NCBI GenBank assembly: GCA_049334165.1
Contig: JBEGHD010000001.1
DNA: 64,000 nucleotides
Source of the DNA: JBEGHD01 sp049334165
GTDB taxonomy: Bacteria; Bacteroidota; Bacteroidia; Flavobacteriales_D; Sanyastnellaceae
Direction: 5' to 3' (one strand)
Shown piece by piece: positions 8,401 to 15,660 of the stretch. The translations under genes were made by a program, and so were the position numbers. Below the pieces are notes generated by a model. The model was not told the DNA's origin. It saw only the letters and a program-made list of their open reading frames with translations, and ran no database searches. Numbering within the stretch: position 1 is the first letter of the stretch; each line of letters begins with the position of its first letter.

Positions 8401-9004
8401 CAGGATGTACGAAAACATCATGAAGGAGTTTGAATGGGGCAACATGGACGATACCACTAACGGAATCTACATGGATGAAAACAACCGAAGAATGACCACT
8501 AACCTTCGTTTGCAGTTTGCCAATCTTGCCAATGAGCTGACACAAGAAGGTCAGGAAGAAAAAGCCATAGAGATTCTCGATAAATCCATGGAGGTAATGC
8601 CGGAAGTAAACGTTCCTTTTGACAGAGTGATGCTTCCTATCGCAGAGGCTTACTATGAGCTGGGTGAGGATGAAAAAGGAAACGAAATTGTCTCGAGACT
8701 CTTCGACCTTGCCGAAGATGACTTGGAATACTTCTTTAGTCTGAGTGATGAAAGACAGGCTATGCTTTCTCAGGAAATCAGAATTCAGCTATCGGTTGCT
8801 ACCAGGATAGAATCGCTCGTGAATGACGAGTATCCGCAGCCGGAGCTTGGACCAGAACTTCAGCAACGCCTCGATGCTCTGATGGAAGCGTACAGCGGAC
8901 GACCGGCTCCTCGCTCGCCACGTCAGCGAAACCCGGAGCTACTTCAGCCACAGACGCCAGATCAAAATCAGCAGCAACAGCCTACAACACCTAACCCTCA
9001 GTAG
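5426..9004 (+). CDS. DUF2723 polytopic membrane protein, candidate protein O-mannosyltransferase
   Basis: The 1192-residue protein begins with a DUF2723 region: a first membrane helix at about 10-27, then SFWDAGEF (D34, E37) and GHPPGAP in the first outside loop. An acidic pair in that loop is the usual catalytic site of GT-C glycosyltransferases. About a dozen hydrophobic helices lie in two blocks, roughly residues 10-310 and 580-750, around a charged Gln/Glu-rich section. The soluble C-terminal part has a TPR-like stretch near 1030-1090 and a Pro/Gln-rich tail. The eukaryotic DUF2723 protein TMEM260 is an O-mannosyltransferase, so glycosylation of exported proteins is a fair inference; it is not proven for bacterial members. 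A long hairpin follows at 9041-9086. Upstream 5352-5365 holds a small hairpin. Confidence 0.75.
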   Translation: MNFQRTNVITGWVVFLIATIVYALTLEPTASFWDAGEFIASAYKLEVGHPPGAPFYMLISRFFAMLVPMEYAAISINMVSALSSSFTILFLFWTITHLAKKVAVKTEELNPGKLIGIMGAGVVGALAYTFSDSFWFSAVEGEVYAMSSLFTAIVFWAILKWETLADRKGELRWIILIAFLMGLSIGVHLLNLLAIPAICFVYYFKRYEVRPLGILYTSLVAVFVLGLIQAVIIPGTVKFAAAFELFFVNDLGMGFNSGVLIYAILVIAILVGALYITQRKRLYALNTLSLGVTMVLIGYSTFALIVIRSSANPPMDENNPENLFTLLSYLNREQYGDRPLIFGQYWNTPQDQENPYTDGNDTYFKSFSVRSNGNLVESFDNEFAARAYADENGGGNMEVVEEYLVSISGDDAKPNYDSDLSTIFPRMYSSQANHIAEYKNWSNYKGWNNQRDRQQVQSLEQRKQQIESQEIRRAMYFMQNPQNAEMRQQAEQQYRALSNELEGLNRKLKPSFGENLKYFFNFQVGWMYGRYFMWNFAGKQNDIQGHSGMLDGNWLSGVDFIDQERLGNRAELSERYASNKGLNHFYLLPLILGLIGLIFQLLRAPKDFTVVMLLFFFTGLAIVLYLNQTPLQPRERDYAYAGSFYAYAIWIGLGVYALYYAATKMNWNDIGKVGLYAGGTGVFLFLLESVLSDGHSFSYTILYMTVVTLLAMGLMQLLKQGSVGVKGRGIAAALICLAVPAVMAIDGWDDHNRARRKTSIAFAKNYLNTLEKNAILFTNGDNDTFPLWYAQEVEGVRTDVRVVNLSLLNTDWYISQMKRQAYESEPVPFDIAEQKYRQGTRDVVILDNSRNKKDKYIELDRALEIALNDDFKTTVGDNKKYSFMPTNKFALPVDSAQVIQTGTVSPEKADQIVDTIKWTIPGQYILKNNLAVLSLLENNNWERPIYFAVTTGQDAYIGLEDYFQLEGLAYRLVPIKEEGDRSRNAVGGINEDRMYENIMKEFEWGNMDDTTNGIYMDENNRRMTTNLRLQFANLANELTQEGQEEKAIEILDKSMEVMPEVNVPFDRVMLPIAEAYYELGEDEKGNEIVSRLFDLAEDDLEYFFSLSDERQAMLSQEIRIQLSVATRIESLVNDEYPQPELGPELQQRLDALMEAYSGRPAPRSPRQRNPELLQPQTPDQNQQQQPTTPNPQ

Positions 9005-9040
9005 GGTTTAGGATTGCTGATTCAGACTTCAAAGACTTGA

Positions 9041-9086
9041 AACCAGAAAGCGGGAATTCTCCGAGGAGAATTCCCGCTTTCTGGTT
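9041..9086 (+). terminator. Long perfect hairpin, terminator of the DUF2723 gene
   Basis: Arms 9041-9062 and 9065-9086 are perfectly complementary over 22 nt with only GA between them, so in RNA the loop would open to CGAG or larger. A T-rich but interrupted run (GTTTGGTTTG) follows. The stem starts 37 nt after the stop codon. Confidence 0.75.
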
Positions 9087-9503
9087 GTTTGGTTTGTCGT
9101 TTCTTGTTAATGAACCAACTTCTACTGCAATAGGCTCACTTCCTTATAGCCACGTGGAAACTTTACCGTTTTTCGAGTTTCACGGTAATACTTTTCCCAT
9201 TTCGGGCTGCTAAAATCATAGATTGAAGAAGTTTTGCCCTTTGCCAGATTTTCATCTTCGAAATGCATAACTCATAATTTTTAATTCCTTAACCACTTAG
9301 TAGACTAGAAATACTTGCTGATAGTTGTCTGAACGATTACTGGAAAACCTGCACTAAAATGAACAGAACTCTGTTAAAGTCGGTTTAATTATCACTTTGC
9401 AACTCAAATAAAATCAACTATTTTCACATCTTCGGGACAGAAATAAGCATTACCTCCCGGCTTAGCTCCACCCCACTTTATTTAATTTTTTAGTTTTCGA
9501 ATT
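9087..9503. other. 417-nt intergenic region with one candidate small frame
   Basis: Between the terminator and the Hpt gene I see only a 48-codon minus-strand frame at 9122-9268. The part from 9269 to 9503 is AT-rich and should hold the promoter of the Hpt gene, but no clean TAnnTTTG box at a good distance was found. No RNA gene, repeat or mobile element is evident. Confidence 0.5.
9122..9268 (-). CDS. Candidate small protein (48 aa), function unknown
   Basis: An ATG at 9266-9268 opens a 48-codon frame ending in TAG at 9122-9124, with an in-frame stop just upstream. The product is hydrophilic and rich in Lys, Glu and aromatic residues (SSPKWEKYYRETRK, FPRGYKEV), more like real protein than random translation of intergenic DNA. 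AAGGAA lies about 20 nt upstream, too far for a normal ribosome binding site. No family is recognised. It may be a real small protein or the remnant of a larger gene. Confidence 0.35.
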   Translation of the reverse strand: MHFEDENLAKGKTSSIYDFSSPKWEKYYRETRKTVKFPRGYKEVSLLQ

Positions 9504-9860
9504 ATGCAGCAGTCGGATCTCTATAGTCTATCCAACCTACGAGACCTTTACATGAACAACGAAGAGTTTGTGGTGAAGACTGTCGAAGTATTTGTACATC
9601 AAATCAAAAATGACATCCTGGTTTTGAATGAGCAACTGGCTGCCGGAGAATGGAAAGACCTAAGATCCACAGCTCACAAAATAAAGCCTAACATAGATTT
9701 GATGGAGATAACGTCCATCAGAGACACCATTCGCGATATTGAAAAAAATGCATCCATGGAGACTTCTGACGAGATGAGGCAGAAGGTTAAAAAGGTTACT
9801 GAGACCATCGATGTGGTTCAGCACTCACTTCAAGAATATCTTGAAAAGCAGCAAAGCTAA
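9504..9860 (+). CDS. Hpt (histidine phosphotransfer) domain protein
   Basis: The 118-residue protein is a single all-helical Hpt domain. The phosphorylatable histidine lies in STAHKIKPNIDLMEI, which corresponds to the usual AHxLKG(S/A)xxxxG helix with a Pro-Asn variant common in Bacteroidota. Such proteins shuttle phosphate between hybrid sensor kinases and response regulators. No kinase is adjacent; the nearest is the sensor kinase at the right edge of the window, and a link is speculative. The stop lies 5 nt from the stop of the convergent secreted protein gene. The start ATG has no Shine-Dalgarno sequence. Confidence 0.8.
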   Translation: MQQSDLYSLSNLRDLYMNNEEFVVKTVEVFVHQIKNDILVLNEQLAAGEWKDLRSTAHKIKPNIDLMEITSIRDTIRDIEKNASMETSDEMRQKVKKVTETIDVVQHSLQEYLEKQQS

Positions 9861-9865
9861 TTTCC

Positions 9866-11059
9866 TCAGCGAATCACAACCTTGCGAGCGTGCGATTGGC
9901 CGAGATCATTCAAAACTCGCACTACAACCAAACGACTTTTTTGACTCGATAGGTTCACTCTCACTACACCATTATTTGACCCTCCTGTATTCAATACTCT
10001 CCCCGAAAGATCAATCACCTGAAAGCGGAAGTCGCTCTTCGAGGAAATTCTTAACTCCCTGTTTTGTACCAGAATCTGAGTTGCACTTTCCAGCGACTCA
10101 GCCACATTGTCGATAATGCATTCCAAAATTTCTGCTTCCGTGTTGCAACCACTGGCATTGTTCTCCAAAACAATTTCACCACCGATTTGCATTGGCTCCT
10201 GATCCATCAAAGGTTTTAACGAGCAACAGTTACCCAAACCGGGGTTGTTGGTGATTTCAACATCACCTTCAATTTCCGTGAGTGCAGTCATTCCGGCAAT
10301 GCTAAACATGGATTCGTTGTTTACAATTTGTAGCGAACCGCCAATGGTTGTCAACTCCTCAAGCGGGTCCAGATCAAAAAGCAGCAAAGTACTATCTATC
10401 CTCAGGTTATTGCCAACAGCTGAGAGTGACTCCAACCCCTCCAGAGTACTAATTCCTCTCAGGTAAATCTCCAGACTGCCGCCTATTTCCTCCAGATTGG
10501 CTAATGCCGTGAGGTCCGTGAGTCCATCTTGAAATTCATTCAGAATAAAATCTCCACCAACAAAAGTGAGGTTCTCAAAACCAGTCAGATCCTCAATTGT
10601 TGGATTGTCGTAAATCTCAAAACTACCCTCAAGAGATGTTATCTGCTGCAGTCCATCGAGATTATCGAGGCCGAGATTACTCTCAATGTAAATGTCACCG
10701 CCCACTTCCGATAGCGAACCCAAATTTGTGATGTCTTGCATCGTAAAATTCGAGATCAATTTCAAGTCGCCTCCTACTGATTCTAGCTGATCAAGTCCTT
10801 CCAGTGAGAGCATCGAAATATTTTCAAAAAGAATGAGATGCTCTTCAATGCTCACGAGCGAAGAAAGCGGTGAAAGGTTCTCAATGTCACCATCATTGAT
10901 GTAGAGTGATCCGCTGATTTGAGAACACGAGCTCAGCGCATCGAGCTCCGACTGACTGTTCACAAAGATTGTGTCGCCAGTAGTACCGCATTGCCCGCTC
11001 GCAGAGAGCCCGGCTAGTGTGCTGATTAAAAAGAAAATAAACGTCTTCATCTTATTCAT
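9866..11059 (-). CDS. Secreted receptor L-domain/LRR-like protein with T9SS tail
   Basis: From the ATG at 11057-11059 the product has 397 residues. A signal peptide (MNKMKTFIFFLISTLAGLSA, then SGQC) is followed by about nine repeats of roughly 24 residues built like LxxLxxVGGDLxLxxNxxL, the beta-helix pattern of receptor L-domains and LRR-like surface proteins. A Cys pair follows (NCCSLKPL), and the last 65 residues form a type A-like sorting domain (FRFQVIDLSGRVL, ending KVVIR). The longer in-frame start at 11182 would overlap purN and hide the signal peptide; AGAGG sits about 10 nt before the chosen ATG. Function is probably surface binding or adhesion; the ligand is unknown. Confidence 0.75.
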   Translation of the reverse strand: MNKMKTFIFFLISTLAGLSASGQCGTTGDTIFVNSQSELDALSSCSQISGSLYINDGDIENLSPLSSLVSIEEHLILFENISMLSLEGLDQLESVGGDLKLISNFTMQDITNLGSLSEVGGDIYIESNLGLDNLDGLQQITSLEGSFEIYDNPTIEDLTGFENLTFVGGDFILNEFQDGLTDLTALANLEEIGGSLEIYLRGISTLEGLESLSAVGNNLRIDSTLLLFDLDPLEELTTIGGSLQIVNNESMFSIAGMTALTEIEGDVEITNNPGLGNCCSLKPLMDQEPMQIGGEIVLENNASGCNTEAEILECIIDNVAESLESATQILVQNRELRISSKSDFRFQVIDLSGRVLNTGGSNNGVVRVNLSSQKSRLVVVRVLNDLGQSHARKVVIR

Positions 11060-11125
11060 AATGACCTCTTTTACGAAAAAAACAAAAATTGTTCTGCGTA
11101 CCGATTGCAAGACTTTTTCAAGCAG

Positions 11126-11133
11126 TACATTTG
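11126..11133 (+). promoter_or_regulatory. Candidate promoter of the purN operon
   Basis: TACATTTG matches the -7 consensus TAnnTTTG. ATTG at 11104-11107, 18 nt upstream, is a near match to the TTTG -33 box. Transcription would start close to 11138. The leader carries GGAGGG at 11145-11150, seven nt before the purN ATG, an unusually clear Shine-Dalgarno sequence for this genome. Confidence 0.55.
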
Positions 11134-11157
11134 CAAAAATTTTTGGAGGGCTAATCA

Positions 11158-11730
11158 ATGACGAAAATAGCAATTCTGGCATCTGGAACGGGCACTAACG
11201 CTCGTGCAATTATCGATCACTTCGCTAAATCTGCGATTGCAGAGGTTGCTTTGGTGATTACCAATAAGCCGAATGCGGGAGTTATTGAAATTGCAAAATC
11301 GAATGCTATTGCCGTTGAAGTTATTCCAAATTCTGAAATTGAAGAGACACTTTTACACACCCTAAAAAAGCACAAAACCGATCTGGTTGTGCTAGCAGGA
11401 TTTTTGAGAAAAATTCCTGTTGATGCCATTAGGGATTTTGAAGGCCGAATGGTAAACATACACCCTTCGCTGCTACCGAAGCACGGAGGCAAGGGAATGT
11501 ACGGATCTCGAGTTCACGAAGCGGTGGTGAACGAAGGCGACAATCAATCTGGAATCACGATTCATCTTGTTAATGAAAACTACGATGAGGGAAAAGTAAT
11601 CTTTCAGGTGGCCAAGGAAATCTTGCCGGAAGACACAGCCGAAACGGTTGCTAAAAAGGTGCAAAAACTCGAGCACAAGTACTATCCTGAAATTATCGAG
11701 CAACTTATAAAGGACACTAAAAACAACTAA
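11158..11730 (+). CDS. purN: Phosphoribosylglycinamide formyltransferase PurN
   Basis: PurN transfers the formyl group of 10-formyltetrahydrofolate to GAR in purine synthesis. The 190-residue protein starts with the nucleotide-binding motif ILASGTGTNAR. It has the catalytic set N100 and H102 (VNIHPSLLP) and D143 (NYDEGKVIFQ), in the spacing of the E. coli enzyme. GGAGGG seven nt upstream fixes the start. A MarC-family gene follows after 6 nt and rnhA after another 9 nt, so the three are probably co-transcribed. The divergent neighbour is a secreted L-domain protein. Confidence 0.95.
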   Translation: MTKIAILASGTGTNARAIIDHFAKSAIAEVALVITNKPNAGVIEIAKSNAIAVEVIPNSEIEETLLHTLKKHKTDLVVLAGFLRKIPVDAIRDFEGRMVNIHPSLLPKHGGKGMYGSRVHEAVVNEGDNQSGITIHLVNENYDEGKVIFQVAKEILPEDTAETVAKKVQKLEHKYYPEIIEQLIKDTKNN

Positions 11731-11736
11731 TTTTTA

Positions 11737-12321
11737 ATGGAATTCAATTTCACCGAATTCATCACTGCGACAATGGTTCTCTTCGCGGTGATTGACATCA
11801 TTGGCGCTATACCTATCATTGTAAAGGTGAAGCGCAAAGCCGGAGACATCCACTCCGGAAAAGCATCTATAGTGGCGCTGGTGCTCATGATAGCCTTTCT
11901 TTTTATTGGAGAAAAGCTGATCAATTTCATCGGAATCGATGTCAACTCTTTTGCCGTGGCCGGTTCGTTTGTACTCCTGTTTCTGGCCCTGGAGATGATC
12001 CTCGGAATCAATCTCTTCAAACAAGACGACACCGACTACAAAACAGTTTCAATCGTGCCCATTGCTTTCCCGCTCATTGCCGGAGCGGGATCGATGACCA
12101 CGATCATTTCTCTCCGAGCAGAGTATGCCGCGATCAACATTGCTTTGGCGATCGTTGTCAACATGGTTTTGGTTTTTGCAGTCCTCAGGTTGACAGGCCG
12201 CATCGAACGTTTGCTGGGCGAGGGAGGAATCGCTATCCTACAAAAGGTTTTCGGAATCATTCTTTTGGCTATTGCCGTGAAGCTCTTTAGCAGCAATGTG
12301 AAGGTGATGTTTAATTTATAA
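11737..12321 (+). CDS. MarC family integral membrane protein
   Basis: The 194-residue protein has six hydrophobic helices and the MarC-family start (TATMVLFAVIDIIGAIPII) with AFPLIAGAGSMTTIISL in the middle. It matches the usual MarC length of about 200 residues. MarC/UPF0056 proteins sit in the inner membrane; their biochemical role is not firmly established, and an early link to antibiotic resistance was not supported. The gene lies 6 nt after purN and 9 nt before rnhA, indicating one operon, but the grouping does not reveal a function. Confidence 0.88.
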   Translation: MEFNFTEFITATMVLFAVIDIIGAIPIIVKVKRKAGDIHSGKASIVALVLMIAFLFIGEKLINFIGIDVNSFAVAGSFVLLFLALEMILGINLFKQDDTDYKTVSIVPIAFPLIAGAGSMTTIISLRAEYAAINIALAIVVNMVLVFAVLRLTGRIERLLGEGGIAILQKVFGIILLAIAVKLFSSNVKVMFNL

Positions 12322-12330
12322 ATTCACCCC

Positions 12331-12807
12331 ATGGAAATTACCGTTTACACAGACGGCTCGGCACTCGGAAACCCGGGACCGGGTGGCTATGGCATTTTTA
12401 TGCAATCTGGAAAGTACCACAAAGAGGTATCGGAAGGTTTTCGAAAAACGACCAACAACCGGATGGAACTGCTCAGCGTGATCAGGGCCCTGGAGATGAT
12501 CAAAAAACCCGGAGCGACCGTGACAATCTACTCTGATTCGAGCTACGTGGTGAATGCGGTAGAAAAAGGCTGGCTCGCCAACTGGCAGAAAAAAGGATTC
12601 AAAAAAAAGAAGAACGTGGATCTCTGGAAACGCTTTCTGGAGATTTACCCCAGGCACAATGTTAAGCTCGTTTGGGTAAAAGGTCATGCCGGAAATCCAC
12701 TCAACGAGCGAGTCGACCGTCTGGCAGTGGCTGCAGCCGAAGCTGGCCCAAAAAAAATCGACCAGGGCTATGAGGATTCTTTGAAAAACCCCGACCTATT
12801 TAATTGA
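12331..12807 (+). CDS. rnhA: Ribonuclease HI
   Basis: RNase HI cleaves the RNA strand of RNA-DNA hybrids, removing R-loops and primers. The 158-residue protein has all four metal-binding carboxylates: D8 (YTDGSALGNPGPGGYG), E46 (NRMELLSVIRAL), D69 (YSDSSYVVNAV) and D129 (ERVDRLA), plus H119 in VKGHAGNPLNE. It is the single-domain type with the basic KKGFKKKKNVD protrusion. It is the third gene of the purN operon. No terminator is seen after it before the GcdH promoter. Confidence 0.95.
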   Translation: MEITVYTDGSALGNPGPGGYGIFMQSGKYHKEVSEGFRKTTNNRMELLSVIRALEMIKKPGATVTIYSDSSYVVNAVEKGWLANWQKKGFKKKKNVDLWKRFLEIYPRHNVKLVWVKGHAGNPLNERVDRLAVAAAEAGPKKIDQGYEDSLKNPDLFN

Positions 12808-12873
12808 TTTCCCAACCATTTTCTACGCGGGCTTAATTCCGTTCTGAGAGCGTGTCTCCCTCGGCAGAATGCG

Positions 12874-12881
12874 TAAATTTG
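12874..12881 (+). promoter_or_regulatory. Candidate -7 box for gcdH
   Basis: TAAATTTG matches the TAnnTTTG consensus and lies 22 nt before the gcdH start codon. No clear -33 TTTG is seen at the usual spacing. Confidence 0.5.
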
Positions 12882-12903
12882 CAGCCGAATAAAAAGCAAC
12901 AAC

Positions 12904-14082
12904 ATGCGAACGGATCAATATCAAGGACACGATTATTACGAAATGGACGACCTGCTGAGCGATGAGCACAAGCTTATCCGCGACACTGCTCGCTCGTGGG
13001 TTAAAAAAGAGGTTTCACCAATTATCGAAGATGCCTTTGAAAAAGGAAAATTCCCTCGTCACCTCACTAAGGGACTGGCAGAAATTGGTGCCTTCGGTCC
13101 ATACATTCCAGAAGAGTATGGCGGAGCAGGACTCGATCAAATCAGCTACGGAATTATCATGCAAGAGCTCGAGCGCTGCGACTCAGGGTTGAGATCTACA
13201 GCTTCTGTGCAGTCATCGCTGGTGATGTATCCGATCTACAAATACGGAAACGAAGAGCAACGCAAAAAATATTTGCCAAAACTCGCATCGGGCGAAATGA
13301 TTGGCTGCTTTGGTCTCACTGAACCAGACCACGGATCTAACCCGGGAGGAATGGTTTCGAACTTCAAAGACGAAGGCGATCACTACTTGCTAAATGGCGC
13401 CAAAATGTGGATTTCCAACGCACCTTTTGCAGATATCGCTGTGGTTTGGGCCAAAAATGAAGAAGGAAGAATTCACGGTCTTATCGTAGAGCGCGGAATG
13501 GAAGGCTTCACCACTCCAACCATGGAAGGTAAGTGGAGCCTCAGAGCTTCTGATACCGGAGAGCTGGTTTTCGACAACGTTAAAGTTCCAAAAGAAAACT
13601 TGCTACCAAACAAATCGGGACTCGGTGCTCCTCTTGGCTGCCTCGACTCTGCCCGCTACGGAATTTCGTGGGGCGCAATTGGAGCAGCTCTCGACTGCTA
13701 CGACTCAGCTCTTCGCTACTCAAAAGAGCGTACGCAGTTCGACAGACCTATCGGAGGTTTTCAGCTTCAGCAAAAGAAACTCGCTGAGATGATTACAGAA
13801 ATCACCAAAGCACAGCTTCTTACTCTCCGTCTCGGACAGTTGAGAAATGAAGGAAAAGCTACTTCAGCGCAGATTTCTATGGCGAAAAGAAACAATGTGG
13901 ACATGGCGATAAACATCGCCCGCGAAGCGCGTCAAATCCACGGTGGAATGGGAATCACAAGCGAATACCCAATTATGCGCCATATGATGAATCTGGAGTC
14001 TGTGATTACCTACGAAGGAACTCACGATATCCACCTGCTCATCACCGGGCTGGACATCACCGGAGAAAACGCATTTACCTGA
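12904..14082 (+). CDS. gcdH: Glutaryl-CoA dehydrogenase
   Basis: GcdH oxidises and decarboxylates glutaryl-CoA to crotonyl-CoA with FAD, at the end of lysine and tryptophan catabolism. The 392-residue protein is an acyl-CoA dehydrogenase with subgroup-specific sequence: RSTASVQSSLVMYPIY near the substrate pocket, GCFGLTEPDHGSNP and MWISNAPFADIAVVWAK in the FAD region, and the catalytic base E371 in TYEGTHDIHLLITG. The tail ITGENAF resembles other glutaryl-CoA dehydrogenases. It is a single-gene unit with its own -7 box and a shared terminator at 14103-14139. The convergent haaO gene belongs to another branch of tryptophan breakdown. A related acyl-CoA dehydrogenase specificity is a minor alternative. 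Confidence 0.88.
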   Translation: MRTDQYQGHDYYEMDDLLSDEHKLIRDTARSWVKKEVSPIIEDAFEKGKFPRHLTKGLAEIGAFGPYIPEEYGGAGLDQISYGIIMQELERCDSGLRSTASVQSSLVMYPIYKYGNEEQRKKYLPKLASGEMIGCFGLTEPDHGSNPGGMVSNFKDEGDHYLLNGAKMWISNAPFADIAVVWAKNEEGRIHGLIVERGMEGFTTPTMEGKWSLRASDTGELVFDNVKVPKENLLPNKSGLGAPLGCLDSARYGISWGAIGAALDCYDSALRYSKERTQFDRPIGGFQLQQKKLAEMITEITKAQLLTLRLGQLRNEGKATSAQISMAKRNNVDMAINIAREARQIHGGMGITSEYPIMRHMMNLESVITYEGTHDIHLLITGLDITGENAFT

Positions 14083-14102
14083 GAGTAAATTAGAACTCAA
14101 TC

Positions 14103-14139
14103 AAAAAAGCCACTGCTCGCAATGAACAGTGGCTTTTTT
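14103..14139. terminator. Bidirectional terminator between gcdH and haaO
   Basis: AAAAAAGCCACTG (14103-14115) pairs with CAGTGGCTTTTTT (14127-14139) around an 11-nt loop. A-runs and T-runs flank the stem, so it can terminate both convergent transcripts. Confidence 0.88.
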
Positions 14140-14158
14140 AATGCTCTTTTGGGCTTGA

Positions 14159-14692
14159 TTAATCCGTAAAACGCTCGTCTGTTTCCATAATTTCTCCGCA
14201 GTTGTCGCAGGTGCGAAGCTCTTCGGAGTTGTAAAATTCCTTGAACCGTGGTAGAAAATCCTTTTCGATATTCTCTAGCTCAAAGTATGTTTCGTGGAGC
14301 TTGTGGTTACAGTGATCGCAAAACCACATCAATCCATCTTTCATCCCAGTTCCCTTTCTCACTCGTTCAATCACGAGGCCAATTGAACCTTCCGATCGCA
14401 TAGGAGAATGAGGAACTTTTGCCGGATGCAGATACATGTCTCCCGCCTTCAACGGAATGTCGACAGCCCGGCCATCTTCCTGAATGCGCACAGTGATTTC
14501 ACCTTCGAGCTGATAGAAAAGCTCCTCGGTTTCGTTGTAGTGATAGTCTTTTCGGGCATTGGGTCCGCCAACGATCATCACGATATAATCTTCGCCTTCG
14601 GGGTAGAGATTCTTATTCCCGACTGGCGGCTTCAGCAAATCTCTGTTTTCATCTATCCACTTGGGAAGGTTGAATGGTCTTCTAACAGCCAT
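14159..14692 (-). CDS. haaO: 3-hydroxyanthranilate 3,4-dioxygenase
   Basis: HaaO opens the ring of 3-hydroxyanthranilate to 2-amino-3-carboxymuconate semialdehyde, leading to quinolinate (NAD) or further catabolism. The 177-residue cupin has the Fe(II) ligands H51 and E57 (DYHYNETEELF) and H95 (AKVPHSPMRS), the substrate residues R47, R99 and E110, and the rubredoxin-like metal site C125/C128 and C162/C165. These numbers match the Cupriavidus metallidurans enzyme. It is the last gene of the minus-strand run udk, arsC-like, EamA, haaO, 50 nt after the EamA stop. Its substrate can be made by KynU, encoded at 30.0 kb. Confidence 0.95.
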   Translation of the reverse strand: MAVRRPFNLPKWIDENRDLLKPPVGNKNLYPEGEDYIVMIVGGPNARKDYHYNETEELFYQLEGEITVRIQEDGRAVDIPLKAGDMYLHPAKVPHSPMRSEGSIGLVIERVRKGTGMKDGLMWFCDHCNHKLHETYFELENIEKDFLPRFKEFYNSEELRTCDNCGEIMETDERFTD

Positions 14693-14742
14693 AATTTTCT
14701 ATTTCTGGTTTCTTGTAAAGATAAAAAAGTGATCGAAGGTCG

Positions 14743-15660
14743 CTAAGGCTGATGCTGAATCTCTTTTTTGCGTTTGCTTACCAAATAGACCCCGTAAAAA
14801 ATGAGCACTGCACAAAGCACTTTTGGCCAGGTGATTTGACTCGCATAAGTTGCTTCAGAGAAAAGTGTGAAAACCCAGGCAAAGACACCCGTCATCATCG
14901 GTTGAAAATAGATGTAACTACTCGCCACTGTGGGCAAAACCGTTTTGAGCGCAAACACATTGAGGAGGTAAGCAAAGAAGGTCGTGAAGAGGATCACATA
15001 GAAAAAACTGAGGAAATCACCCGTTTCGAAAAGCTGCCAATCTACAGCAGCTGCCTGGCTCCAACCGAAAGGAATCACAAAAACAAAGCCCATCAAAAAT
15101 GCCCAACTAATTACCGTTAGCGGTCGATACTTTTTCATAAGCGGTTTCACGGCCACGAGATAAAGCGCGTAAGAAGCGGCATTGATCAAAACAAAAGAAT
15201 CACCCAAAACACTACTACCGGAATGCATTTCACTTCGGCTCAGCAGAATCAAAGTTACCGCCCCCACAGCTCCGAGAATGACTCCGATGACTTTTCTCTT
15301 GGTGACTCTTTCACCGATAATCAGCGCAGACATAATCAAAACCAAAATGGGGTTTGTGGTCATGATGATTGACGCATTAATGGGGGATGTAATGCTCAAC
15401 CCATTGAAGAAAAAGAGCTGATTGGTGGCAACACCTGTGAGCCCGCAAAAAGCAAATCGCAGAATATCGACCTTATCGATCTTCTCAAACCGAAAGAGAA
15501 AAAATGACCAAAAGAGCAATAGTGCTCCTCCCACCCTAAGCAAGATAAACCCCGAAGGGCCCAGCAAATCAGGCATCAACCCTTTGGCGATGATGTAGTT
15601 AGCGCCATAAATTAGGTTTACACTGAAGAGGGCGATGTGTGCCGTAGTCCGGGCGCTCAT
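14743..15660 (-). CDS. EamA family DMT-superfamily transporter
   Basis: The 305-residue protein has ten hydrophobic helices arranged as two EamA repeats, about residues 5-140 and 150-298. Family motifs include NLIYGANYIIAKG near the start and ATNQLFFFNGLSIT and SSYIYFQPMMTGVFAW at the ends of the repeats. DMT members move small metabolites such as amino acids and are often exporters. Its start overlaps the stop of the arsC-like gene by 4 nt (ATGA), so translation is probably coupled. haaO follows in the same direction. A role in moving a tryptophan-pathway metabolite is possible but only suggested by position. Confidence 0.88.
   Translation of the reverse strand: MSARTTAHIALFSVNLIYGANYIIAKGLMPDLLGPSGFILLRVGGALLLFWSFFLFRFEKIDKVDILRFAFCGLTGVATNQLFFFNGLSITSPINASIIMTTNPILVLIMSALIIGERVTKRKVIGVILGAVGAVTLILLSRSEMHSGSSVLGDSFVLINAASYALYLVAVKPLMKKYRPLTVISWAFLMGFVFVIPFGWSQAAAVDWQLFETGDFLSFFYVILFTTFFAYLLNVFALKTVLPTVASSYIYFQPMMTGVFAWVFTLFSEATYASQITWPKVLCAVLIFYGVYLVSKRKKEIQHQP

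Noticed and set aside
8024..8545. 173-codon minus-strand frame inside the DUF2723 gene
   Set aside because: Antisense shadow of a long conserved gene, with low-complexity Val/Phe-rich translation.
11060..11182. Longer N-terminus of the L-domain protein
   Set aside because: It would overlap purN by 25 nt and bury the signal peptide; an ATG with AGAGG upstream exists at 11059.
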